A stretch of 64,000 nt of DNA from Smallanthus sonchifolius. Lineage: Eukaryota; Streptophyta; Magnoliopsida; Asterales; Asteraceae. Both the position numbers and the translations under genes were made by a program. Position 1 is the stretch's first letter. Every line of letters begins with the position of its first letter. Below the pieces are notes generated by a model. It saw only the letters and a list, made by a program, of their open reading frames with translations. It was not told the DNA's origin and made no database searches. The stretch is taken from positions 13,484,501 through 13,548,500 of the forward strand of contig CM042039.1 of assembly GCA_023525975.1 (NCBI GenBank), read 5' to 3'. This document shows positions 43,260 through 53,100 of the stretch, piece after piece.

Positions 43260-44400
43260 TGTTTTATAATATTACATGATGTTTTGTACAAGAAATCTAT
43301 TAAAGGTCCTTATTTAAGATGTTTAGAAGATCCTGAAGCACTTGAAGTCCTCAAAGATATACACGAAGGTGACTATGGAAATCACACTAGGGGCAGAGCA
43401 CTCTTCTCAAAGATCCTGAGGACAGGATACTATTGGCCAACCATGAGGAAAGAGGCCATGGATTATTCCCAAAATTGTGATGCATGCCGGAGACATAGCA
43501 ACATCCTTCACCATCCAGCAGAACCCTTCTACCCAATTATTTCTTCTTGGCCATTTATGAAGTGGGGAATGGATGTAGTTGGCAGCAGGAAAAATATTTA
43601 TGTTAGCAATGACAGAATACTTCTCCAAATGGATCTAAGCCGAAGCATTCGTTCATGTCAGGGAAAAGGAAGTTATATCCTTTATCAAGCGCAATATCCT
43701 GATGAGTTTCGGTATCCCAGCGGAAATAACATGTGACAACGGGTCTCAATTCATTGGCAAAAGAACAACCAACTTCTGTGCTAGCTGGGGAATCAAGATG
43801 ACAACTTCTACCCCTGTGCATCCTCAAGCCAACGGACAAGCAGAATCCAGCAACAAGATCATCATCAACAACCTCAAGAAACGATTGGGAGCAAAGAAAG
43901 GAAAATGGGCCAAAGAACTACCATTTGCATTATGGGCAGATAGAACAACTGAAAAAAATGCGACAGGTCAAACCCCATTTTCTATGGTGTTTGACACTGA
44001 AGCTATGATCCCCACAGAAATGGTTATCCTTATAGCCAGAACCAGTCTTCAAACTCATGAAAATAATAATGAAGCTCTCACAAGTGATCTTGACACCATT
44101 GATGAACTCAGAGACCTTGCTAAGGTTCGCATTGCAGCATATAAGCAAAGGATAGCAAGGTCATATTACAAAAACATAAGGATCAGGAGGTTTCAAGTGG
44201 GTGATATCATATTGAGAAAAAGCATTTTAGAACACTACCAATCCTAGCGACGGAAAGCTCTCACCAAAATGGGAAGGCCCATATTTGATTGATTCAGAAG
44301 CAGGCAAGGATGATTATTGGTTAGCAACTCTAGAAGGAGATATATTGCCAAGATCTTGGAATGCTATTCATCTAAAATCCTATTTTATGTAAGTTAGAAA
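43260..44400 (+). pseudogene. Integrase of E6
   Basis: The zinc-binding part is seen in HEGDYGNHTRGRALFSKILRTGYYWP to CDACRRHSN (43365-43503). Core: Asp in MKWGMDVVG (about 43570), then after a frameshift near 43690, Asp in EITCDNGSQF (43729) and Glu in HPQANGQAESSNKI (about 43833). The D, D and E are all present. The tail has RIAAYKQRIARSYYKN and FQVGDIILRK. A stop at 44245 precedes WEGPYLI-like remnants. Confidence 0.9.
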
Positions 44401-44802
44401 TTATATTCTAACTTAGAATGGTGTGTATTCTTTCCATTTCGATTAATTTTATTATTATTATTATCATTTCATATCAGTATACTGCCTTGAGCGTCGGAGG
44501 GGCCACCTTCACCAAGAATTCCTGTCTCGCAGGAAGTATCTCCAGGGATCCCGACACAAGACAGAGATTGGCCATCTCTCCTACGTTAAGGTATCCTGCA
44601 TACCTTCTAAGGTTTAAAGGTCTTCACCTTTCTACGAATGGAGTTTGAACCCTCCGCCAGTTGCGCACGATGTTCGAGTATAGTTCAAGGTGGTGAGACC
44701 AGTCCATGTAAGAGTGGCTGACAATTTAATCACTGTTGGCTATAACGTGTTCTCTACGATAGTAACAGACGTGTTACTCCTAAGGTTTTTAGCATTTTCA
44801 TG
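44401..44802 (+). other. Noncoding region of E6 after integrase
   Basis: A TTATTATTATTATTATC stretch is followed by mixed sequence with no protein-like frame. It is the region between pol and the E7 insertion. The 76-codon frame at 44418-44648 looks like chance. Confidence 0.5.
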
Positions 44803-44908
44803 TGTAGGTCCCTTCGGGTGGGTGTTTCAGATCGATATCGTGTGAGAACGTAGCCTAGTAAATAGGTGTGGAATGCCTGTTACTAGGTGGAACAATGTAA
44901 GAATGAAA

Positions 44909-45982
44909 CCGTTTAGCCCTTCTCAAGATCATGGCCATATTCCACTTAATATCCATATCTTCCATGTCATCTGGATCCACCTATTTGAAATCTTCTTCAA
45001 TTGTTTCTGGATCAGTTAGTTTGCCACCAATGAAGTTTTCATATGCCAACATCTATGATGAAAACAATGCTACATGATCTTCTGCAATCTTTACAAAAGC
45101 AGGTGTCGGTGTAGATGTTGGACTTCTTGGTTGGTGTGAATTTGAACTTGAAGCAGCAAAACAGGTACGACTATTGCAGCCATTACATTCTTCTTATGCA
45201 GGATTCCCTGAGAACAAAGCAATACCCGGTCCAGTGGTTTTTTATGTGGAAAAGGCTACAAAGTACATTGATGGTTCTTGCACTAGCGGTCTACTAGTGG
45301 TTTCTTTCTTTCTTAAATTCATGTCATGTGCTTGGATTTTACCTATTACTTCATCAATGGTCATTTCAAAGAATTTACAGTTTTCTCTTAAAAGGGTTGT
45401 GTACATGTCAAATTTGGGGGGTAATGCATCAAGGAATTTTTCAACTAGTTCATCATCTGGATATTTTAATTCATAAGACTTAAGTGCAGTCTGAAGATGA
45501 TAGAATCTAGAGATAAGTTTATCAATGGATTCTTGTTCAAAATATCTGAAACATTCATATTGTCTTCTTAACAATTCCCTTTTACTTTTCTTAACATCAC
45601 CGTTACCCTCAAACCGTTTTACCAACGCTTTCCACAAGTCTTTCGATGAATCATACCCTCTGAAACTGTGAAATATGTCTCGGGTTAGTGCCATGGTTAA
45701 AGAACCATTTGCCTTCTTTTCTAAATCATATGCTTTCTTTTTTTCAGCATCAAGTCCAGAGATTGGTTTGGGTTTGGATTCACCAAGGAATTCATGGGTT
45801 GGATGTTTATAACCTTCTAAAATAGGTATCCACATGTTTGAATCTGTGTATGAAACATATTCCTCAAATCTAGCTTTCCAGTTGGAATAGTCATTCACAT
45901 TTATTAATTTTGGGGGTTTCTGTGGAGTGCCTATTTCATTATCATAATTCAACAGGCTACTAAGATTTTGAAGGTTTGCCAT
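44909..45982 (-). CDS. Copia gag of E7
   Basis: The ATG at 45982 (MANLQNLSSLLNYDNE) is preferred over the in-frame upstream ATG at 46075, because copia gags start with such a segment before the NYSNWKARFEEYV-like motif. The frame is open to 45242. Visible motifs are LINVNDYSNWKARFE, DLWKALVKRFEGNGDVKKSKRELLRRQYECF and FLDALPPKFDMYTTLLREN, all typical of UBN2-type copia gag. A different frame continues with DPDDMEDMDIKWNMAM to the deletion junction near 44910. No zinc knuckle remains. It is the most intact gag in the window but ends prematurely. Confidence 0.8.
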
Positions 45983-46029
45983 TGTGTAAGACTCAGAAAT
46001 CAGAAGTTCAAACTTGGGTATTTGGCAAT

Positions 46030-46201
46030 AAGTACGTATGAAGTAGAAAGGTCTTGCGTACTTATAAGTGCGCAAGATGTTAAGTACGCATGAACAAATA
46101 AATACGCATGAACTTAAGTATGTATGGACTTAAGTACGCACGAATTATGAGAAGTGCGCACGAATTGTTAAGTACGCAGGAATTGTGACAAGTACGCAGG
46201 A
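46030..46201. repeat. Dense AAGTACGCA-type motif cluster in E7 leader
   Basis: About eight to ten copies of AAGTACGCAtGAA or close variants (AAATACGCATGAAC, AAGTGCGCACGAATT, AAGTACGCAGGAATT) lie between PBS and gag, mostly in one orientation, with one inverted TGCGTACTT at about 46054. The LTR has more in both orientations (46733-46915). Confidence 0.85.
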
Positions 46202-46495
46202 AACAGAAAGATGGTTTTTGACAATTGTATCCACTTGTCCTGATCAAAATATGATTTGACCAAGTTGTAGTGTATGAACAATGTGATTTGAACAAGTGAC
46301 CAGACTGAGAAATAGACAGAAAAATGATGATTGTAACAACAAAACAAGAACAACACAATGAGGGAATGGGATTCTTTCAAGATGAACAAATGTGACAAAT
46401 GAGACTCAAGATTCACCAATGCAGATGTAAACAGAAACACATATGGATGACATATGTTCCTAACATTCTCACAACACTCGGAAATAAGAGCAAAC

Positions 46496-46507
46496 GCTCT
46501 GATACCA
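46496..46507 (-). other. Primer-binding site of E7 (tRNA-iMet)
   Basis: The minus strand reads TGGTATCAGAGC two bases from the LTR end (CCTACA on the minus strand). Confidence 0.93.
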
Positions 46508-46509
46508 CT

Positions 46510-47333
46510 TGTAGGTCCCTCCGGGTGGGTGTTTCAGATCGATATCGTGTGAGAACGTAGCCTAGTAAACAGGTGCGGAATGCCTGTTACTAGGTGGACC
46601 AATGTAAGAATGAATGTATGACAATCAACACGAGATGATACTATTAAATACACAGTCTATTGATTTCATAGTGTTTCAAACAAGTACAGAAATAGATTGA
46701 ATGACTTCTGGACGGATACAATATTGATCTGTGCGTACTTGTGTGTGCAGTTACATCTGTGTCGTAAAATGAAACAACTCTATGCTATTTATAGACCTGG
46801 GCCATGCGCACTTACCAAGTACGCATGACCAACCTTCATGCGTACTTGCTAAGTACGCATAACCATTGTACTTGACAAATACGCAAGAACTCATCCTTGC
46901 GTATTTGTTTAGTACAATATCAAAACCATACAAGTTCAGACATAAACAAGACATATTACAACTCGACAAACAAAATACAACAAGTACTAAATACATACAA
47001 GACTGAAATAAATAATAAAAAAAGTTGTAGCTCAATCCAGAGTGCCTATCACAAAACATGCATCAACATCATATTAACACAAATTCTGGCTTGGCCCATG
47101 TTTTACTGGCTTAGCCCACAAAATCTAGCTTGGCCCACGTTTTACTGGCTTGGCCCACGTTTATAAACAAATTTTACAGATGTTTAATACTTATGTATTA
47201 AATCAAGTGTCAAGCATAGACATGCCAATTCAAGACTCATAATCAAATCGAAGATTCAAACGAATCCTGAAGTTATACTACTGATCATACGTCATGATTA
47301 GCAAACATACACAGGGGACAACCCGAGGTTTCA
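46510..47333 (-). mobile_element. 5' LTR of E7
   Basis: The left end TGTAGGTCCCTCCGGG is fixed by the PBS and by the 3' LTR copy. The right end is placed at about 47333, where the minus strand reads TGAAACCTCGGGTTGTCCCC, a plausible LTR start. The AAGTACGCA/TGCGTACTT motifs recur at 46733-46915. A four-fold word (GCTTGGCCCA/TTTTACTGGCTT) lies at 47090-47160. Confidence 0.7.
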
Positions 47334-47780
47334 ACGCTTCTTAAAATACTTATCAAATTTCTGGTATGTGTATCTATCTATTTCAGTTTTTATTTTTTGA
47401 TTCACCATTAAAGGTAGAATCAAAATTTGTTTGACTAAGTCATGATTTGATCTATTTATCAAAACTAACCTGTGTTTCTCTAAGCCTAAGTTTGATAAAT
47501 TATCCTTAAGGATCCGAAATCCCGAACATGTAACTAAATCTATTTTTCCTAAAGACAAATCTCAGTTTTCTACAAATACATTCAAACTCAGAAACAATCA
47601 TGGCAGATAAGTCAAAGGTACTAATATTAAAAGTGCAGAGAGGAAAATGTCTTGGACTTCATCCAAAAAATGAACCATCTACTCAAGACAGAAGTTATCA
47701 AATTGTCTATCCCAAATAGGGATCCCATCAGCAAGAGAATTGAATTGTTCATCAGTCACCATAAATATCAGGGCTCAGGC
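47334..47780. other. Noncoding stretch of E6 between E7 and antisense ORF
   Basis: Mixed AT-rich sequence. I see no protein-like frame and no repeat. On the antisense strand it would be the 3' UTR of the extra ORF. Confidence 0.45.
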
Positions 47781-49439
47781 CTAAGCATCATCACCTTCAT
47801 TGCCCTGCTCGACCTGCTTCCCGGCACCCTCGATGTCATGCTCCACAGCCACCTGTGCCGAACCTTGAACCTCCTCAGCCACCATTTTCCCTGCATCCTT
47901 CTTCGATATCAGCTCTCCTCCCAGCTCAGCCACCAGCCTCTTCTACTCTTCAACATCCCAAGTGCTACTGTCAATGTCTTTGTCCTCGGCTTCCTTGGCC
48001 ATTTTGATTCTACACTGGAAGATGGAGATAGCAGCGGAAGCTTGGGCCTGCTCATTAGATTCATCAATGTCCCGAGCATGTTGAAGATGTACCTCTGGCA
48101 GTTCAGCCTTGATTTGATGGAGCTCTTTGGTGACATCCAACAGCTTCTTGCCTTTGGTAGCCTCATTCTTCTGGGAATCAACAAGCTTCTTTTTGCATAA
48201 TTCCATCTCCTTAACCAGTTGTTCATGGAATCCAATTAGCTTATCTAAAGCCTATTATACATAATATAAATGTTATTTTGAATGCAGGATTATAATCGAA
48301 TTCTAGGATAGTGAGATCTTCTTACCAGATGTTGAAATTATACAACTTCTTGTGAGCATCAAAGAAATTGGTGCAATCCCGGATGTTCAGATCAACGGGA
48401 TCCTGGATCTTGCGCTTCTTGCTAGAAGAGGCTTGATAGTGGAAGCAACAAACTTGGGAGCAGTTGGCTTGGCGACTGGAGCGGAAACAGTTGTGGACTC
48501 CTTCTTGACAACCTTACCCTTAGAGACCATGCTATCAATGTCGCCAAGGGCAAATTTGGAGCTTGATTTACGAAGGCCTATTTCAAAAGAGCAGGTTAGT
48601 TTATTTTTATTGTTCATAACTAATAAGAGAAATTGTTTCTATTTGACATAATCAATTCGGAGAAAGAGGCTTCGGAGTTAACCTCAAGCAGTGTAGCCTT
48701 GAATCTAAAGGTCTGCTCAATGGGTTCAAAACTGAAAAAGGCAGCAACCTTTTTAGCAGTATCCGGAGTAGGAGGAGCAAGGATATCGAACTTCGGCGCT
48801 AAAATAAAAAAAAATCAAAAATCAATATCCAAGATGTCAAACTTCTAAAAATCCTACAAGACAGAGTCCTACCCTTAACAATCCACTTGGTTGGCAACTT
48901 ATCCCCATCAGGAATCGAATCTCTTCTCACGAAAAAGAAATTATTTTTCCTGTTCGAATCATTCAGAGTGGTTTTCAAGATTAAGTGGGTCATGCCGGTT
49001 TTAATTTGACACAGAAATCGAGAAGAACCGTGGCTCCTAAGGTTGTAAACATGGGCTAGTTCCGAACCATAAAACTCTATGGCATGATGTTTAATCAAGA
49101 ATTCCACGGTGTACAGGGTTCTCCAAACCATAGCCATGATTTGGGCATAGCTAAGACCACTCTTCTGGAAGAAGTCCGTGGTAAGAGGGGGAAACGGATA
49201 AGTGAATCCAAGAGAAAAAGGGAAGTATGGAAAACAAACCCAACTATCCGAGGTGAAATCAGCTTTGGTTTTGGGATCAAAAGGGCTAAAAACGGTGTTT
49301 TCAGGAAAAAAGCCTCCGGATTTCAGGGGTTGAATATCAAGGTCGGTAAATGTGCATTTTCAGAATCAGGGTTGGTGAGTAAATTTTGACTAAGAGGATC
49401 ATCGGAAGGGGTAGATGAACGAGTACTCTTTTTGGCCAT
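47781..49439 (-). pseudogene. Antisense, apparently spliced extra ORF of E6
   Basis: The start at 49439 (MAKKSTRSSTPSDDPLSQ) leads into a domain with GLSYAQIMAMVWRT-like sequence, LYTVEFLIKHHAIEFYGSEL, SRFLCQIKTGMTHLIL and NNFFFVRRDSIPDGDKLPTKW. It recalls the plant 'putative gypsy-type transposon' domain. A 74-bp intron is suggested (donor GTAGGA at 48872, acceptor TTTTATTTTAG ending 48799) because the join keeps frame into PKFDILAPPTPDTAKKVAAFF. A basic S/K-rich segment and a coiled coil (LVKEMELCKKKLVDSQKNEA, then LDVTKELHQIKAEL) follow, ending at the TAG at 47781. Frameshifts remain near 49335 and 48430. Tat elements are known to carry extra ORFs here; its role is unknown. Confidence 0.65.
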
Positions 49440-49698
49440 TTCGATAGCAAAAATTAGAAAAAATTACAAAAATATGAGTTCGTTACCTGGAATCTCATAG
49501 AGAAATTGGAGAAGATGAAGTCGGAATAAGGAGAGAAAAGAATAATTATGTGCAATTATAACCATCTCGATTCACGACTCCTCACATCCTCGTTTCCCGC
49601 ACCACGTCTTATCAAGCATCCGTATTAAGTGATAATTTGAAATTAAAAATTTTTACAGCTGTAACTTGTAGATACAGATGTCAAATTTTCAGGAAAAT
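49440..49698. other. Region between antisense ORF start and 3' LTR of E6
   Basis: This 260-bp stretch is upstream of the antisense ORF. No clear purine tract precedes the 3' LTR; the last bases are AGGAAAAT. It may carry the antisense promoter, but I see no decisive TATA box. Confidence 0.4.
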
Positions 49699-50270
49699 TG
49701 TTACGGGTTAAAATTCAGAGCAGGATCCTGAGTAATGCGTGATCCAAGATCCGGTATCCCGATAAGGTCAGTATCCTGAATATTACTAACGGCTACTTGT
49801 TTATTTTTTTATTAATCGCAGGTGAAGCATTTGCGAACTAATATGTGCCTGAAGACTCGCTCAGTGGACGTGGTTGACGTGTAGAACGTGTGGAATATGC
49901 GTGGAAAACTTTACAACGGTCACAAAGATGAAGATAGAGTCAAGGCCTTTATTTTCGGATAGTTAGTTAGTAGAAATCTTACATTTAATGCGCAATTGAT
50001 CGTATAGAAACACACAACAACACACTCGCAAACCATTGTATCACTTAGCCTACGATCTTATTTGCTCTCTTTGTACTCAACACTTTCAATTTTATAAAAG
50101 GCATCAAGGATCAAGGATCAACTTTATGCCAAAGATCATCAAGGATCAAGGGCTTTCCTCGTAAACACTCATGTTGATTTTACTGTTTTACGTTCATAGA
50201 TTTAACAAGCACGCTACCTCACTCTCGAAATTTGGTTACAAAGTTATTCATTTAATTTTTACCCAAAACA
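49699..50270 (+). mobile_element. 3' LTR of E6 (572 bp)
   Basis: It starts TGTTACGGGTTAAAATTC and ends TTTACCCAAAACA, followed by the CATAG target duplication. It keeps about 90 bases (49771-49861) lost from the 5' LTR. It has a short repeat ATCAAGGATCAAGGATC near 50101-50120 where the 5' LTR has GTCCGACTTTCGTCGGCTCC. Confidence 0.92.
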
Positions 50271-50275
50271 CATAG

Positions 50276-51144
50276 CAAGTTGTAATAACTTCCTTAGCCC
50301 AGAATGTGAGGGGTAGTTTTGAGTCAACCAACATGGATCTGGCAGACTTAATTAGAGTTTTGTTTCTCCTTTCTACAACCCCATTTTGTTGAGGGGTTCT
50401 TGGAGCACTGTATTGTCTATGGATGCCTTTGCTCTCACAAAAACAGTTCAAGGTTTGATTTTTGAACTTTGTACCTTGATCACACCTTATTGTCTTGACT
50501 TTCTGATTACTTTGGTTCTCAACCTTAAGAATGAAGGATTTGAGAATTTTAGCAGTTTCATCTTTTGTTCTCAAGAAGTATACCTAAGAGAATCTAGTAT
50601 AGCTATAAGTTATCACCAGACAGTATGACTTCTTGCCCAGAGACATAACATTTGTAGGACCAAAAAGATCCATATGCAACAACTGTAGTGGAGTGTCATT
50701 TGAGTTTAGTGTCTTGGGCTTGTGAGAAATCTTGTGTTGCTTCCCATTCAAGCATGCGATGCAATGATCTTCAAGTTGGAATTATTTCTCAGACAGTCCT
50801 CTGACTAGATTTCCCTTAACCAGCTTGTTGATGGTTTTGACATTGACATGTCTCAATCTTCTATATCACAGAGTAGATTCATCAACTGATGCCTTAGATA
50901 AAATGCAAGATACACTGCCAGATGGTTAAACCTTGTTCATATCATATAAATTTTCTTTTCTTTTAGCAGTCAATAATATCTTCTCTTGAGGAAGTTTGCT
51001 TAAACCATGGGATAGCACAAAACATTCTTCATCTATGAAGAGCATCCAATTCCTTTGATCACAGATTTGAGACACAATCATGAGGTTAAACTTTAATTCT
51101 TTCACATAGTTCACCCTTTCAATGCTCATTCTTTCATCGAACAT
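50276..51144 (-). pseudogene. Integrase N-terminal part of E5, right of E6
   Basis: The leading segment NLMIVSQICDQRNWMLF and KENLYDMNKV precede integrase. The zinc-binding region is near 50740-50870 (RRLRHVNVKTINKLVKGNLV, then CIACLNGKQHK). The core has Asp in LHMDLFGPTNV, Asp in IRCDQGTKFKN (about 50470) and Glu in QQNGVVERRNKTLI (about 50375). It ends at the E6 insertion (50275) and continues at 38254. Stops are present near 50585 and 50790. Confidence 0.9.
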
Positions 51145-51173
51145 AGTTCCTTGTCCGATGATAGAACCTCCTT

Positions 51174-51369
51174 TTGAATTACTCCTAAAGGCAACATATC
51201 CTCTATAAAAGTGAGGTAGTGTGCTTGTTAAATCTATGAACGTAAAACAGTAAAATCAACATGAGTGTTTACGAGGAAAGCCCTTGATCCTTGATGATCT
51301 TTGGCATAAAACCTCGGGAGCTGACGAAAGTTGAATTACTCCTAAAGGCAACATATCCTCTATAAAAGT
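51174..51369 (-). repeat. Inverted LTR filler between 39-bp direct repeats in E5
   Basis: The 39-bp E5 sequence beginning TTGAATTACTCCTAAAGG is present at 51174-51212 and again at 51331-51369. The 118 bases between them (51213-51330) match, in reverse, the E6-family LTR segment at about 38588-38705 (for example CTCGTAAACA, AGATTTAACAAGC). The filler carries the CTCCCGAGGTTTTATGCC version of the E6 5' LTR, not the 3' LTR version. This looks like templated repair of a break. Confidence 0.85.
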
Positions 51370-51560
51370 TTCTGAAGTCTGAGAGGATGGACCTATTACC
51401 TGTCATGTGCCTAGAACAACCACTATTTAGAACCCAGGTGTTGTCCTTGTTACCTGGTTGTTCCTGCACATGAGAGAGTTCTAGTTAGAAAGAGGAACCC
51501 AAGAGCTTGCAGACTTGGGTGGTGTGTGTGATTTAAGACCAAAATCATCATCAATCTATC
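51370..51560 (-). pseudogene. Protease of E5, active site changed
   Basis: The copia protease signature W-x-L-D-S-G-C-S-R-H-M-T-G is present as WVLNSGCSRHMTGN (51400-51440). The catalytic Asp is Asn, one G-to-A change. It follows the gag tail and is separated from the integrase lead by the filler. Confidence 0.85.
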
Positions 51561-51654
51561 ATTCGATTGATCCAATGATGATACTCTACGGGAATGAAGA
51601 TGTTGACTTTGTTTTCCTTCTTTGAGTCATTTTTCCAGTTCTTTTCACACTATC

Positions 51655-53100
51655 AACAGCAGATGTGGTTTTGGCTGCTGATAGTTCTTCCTGATTCTTG
51701 AGATTAATGTGCTTTGACTGACTAATTAGTAGCAAACTTGGTTGTTGCTGATGGCTCTAACTAGTCAGCAGCAGATTTGGTTGCTACTGAGGGTTTGGAT
51801 TTGTTCTTCATTCTTTTAGGCTTCAAATGATCAGCAACATTCTTGGTTACTGCTGATGATTCAACAATTTCTTGCTTCTCCTTCTTTACCTTCCTATTGA
51901 AAGTGGGTTTTTCTGTAGGAGTTCTTTTATAGATAGGTTTATGTCTATCATGTAGGATCTTGACTGTTGTTGCTAATAATGATTGAGAAAGCTGGTTGAA
52001 TGGATTAAATTTACAATTTGCAGCAAAGTGGTCTGATTCACCACAGATGATGCAAAATTGTTGAGCTTTTGGGGTTTGTTTAGTATCAGGTTGTCGTGGT
52101 GGAGAGATGGATTTTCTAAAATGGGTTGATCTTGCTTCATAGCTTCTTACCTTTTTGTTCTTGTTTGTTTTCTCAAAAGCTTGTTGCTTGAGGTTTCTTT
52201 GCTGTTGAAAGTAATAGAAGCAGGTGCTTGCTGTATGATTGTGTTTGCCACAAACAAAACATGACTTGGAAATCTTATCCCTCTGAAAGTACACATAGTC
52301 CTTTCTTTTAAACAAGTCTTTGAAATTTCAGGGATGAGTTTTGTTGTGTTCAAAGGTGGCTTCATCCAATGTTTTATGAATATATGGCATTCTCTCTCTA
52401 GGTGAATGATTGATATCAAACACTTTCTTTGTAGAGTTGGATTTGTGGTTTGAATATGTTGAGGATTGCCCTTTTTCAATGATCATATTTCTTCCCTGAG
52501 GAGGATATCTGATCTTGATCTGTTTGGTGGGTTGTGTTACTAGAATGGATGGAATGAAAGGGCTTGGAAAGTTAGTTTGAATTACCTTCCCATATTTGGT
52601 CGTTTTCAAAATTTCTTAATTGGTGGGAAGTAAAGGGGCTTCAGAATTTTCAGAGAAGTCTAAACATGTGGATTCAGACTCAGTAGAGGTGTTACACTCT
52701 TGTACAATAATTTCTTCCTTGGAAGGATTAAGGTTTCGGTTTGCATGGTTAAGATTTGTGAGGTTGAAGTTGTGTTCATGGATAGCTACATAATCAGGAG
52801 GTGGTGGTACAGATTTGTATTGCTCAGCTTGGTAGCCAAGACCGGTAGTTAGTTTTTCATGGATTTGAGCATCCAACAATCTTTGCAGCTTTTTGGATGC
52901 AAACTCATACTTATCAACATGAACATTTTGATCTATCAGCTCAACTATTGTAGCTTTCAATTTTACTAATAGATCATCAATTTGAGTTTCAAGATTTGTT
53001 TGTTCATGTTTTAATGATGAAATCTCTTTCTTTAGACAGTTAATCTTTTCTTTATAACTGTTTTTGACCTTTTTTAACTCATATTCCATTTGATGAAACT
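51655..53100 (-). pseudogene. Gag C-terminal region of E5: coiled coil and zinc knuckles
   Basis: A long coiled coil (53089 to about 52900: KVKNSYKEKINCLKKEIS, LKHEQTNLETQIDDLLVKL) is followed by linker and two CX2CX4HX4C-type knuckles: CFVCGKHNHTASTC (about 52223-52264) and CIICGESDHFAANC (about 52015-52056). A basic K-rich part and repeated S-A-x-T-K-x-x-A-D segments follow (51670-51870), encoded by the CAGCAG/TTGCTG words. Long gag with several knuckles is usual in SIRE elements. Stops near 52616 and 52327 break it. Confidence 0.85.

Larger units (their letters stand above)
44803..47333 (-). mobile_element. E7: gag-only copia deletion derivative
   Basis: The 5' LTR (46510 to about 47333), PBS (46496-46507) and gag are present on the minus strand. 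Gag runs directly into a truncated 3' LTR (44803 to about 44908) beginning with the same TGTAGGTCCC and GGGTGGGTGTTTCAGATCG. Protease, integrase, RT and RNase H are missing. One large deletion from gag into the 3' LTR explains this. I could not find a target duplication. It lies within the noncoding part of E6. Confidence 0.85.
38260..50270 (+). mobile_element. E6: Tat-clade Ty3/gypsy element with antisense extra ORF
   Basis: It has LTRs at 38260-38752 and 49699-50270 (TGTTACGGG...ACCCAAAACA) and target duplication CATAG (38255-38259, 50271-50275), and it sits within the E5 integrase. Internal order is gag, protease, RT, RNase H, a second archaeal-type RNase H, integrase, then an antisense ORF before the 3' LTR. 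Dual RNase H marks the Tat branch (Ogre/Retand relatives). Copia derivative E7 lies between integrase and the antisense ORF. RT is inactive and the frames are broken. Confidence 0.92.

Noticed and set aside
45115..45476. Plus-strand frames of 60 and 100 codons
   Set aside because: They are antisense shadows of the E7 copia gag.
47652..48200. Plus-strand 182-codon frame
   Set aside because: It is the complement of the coiled-coil part of the antisense ORF, whose heptad pattern and stop position are far more protein-like.
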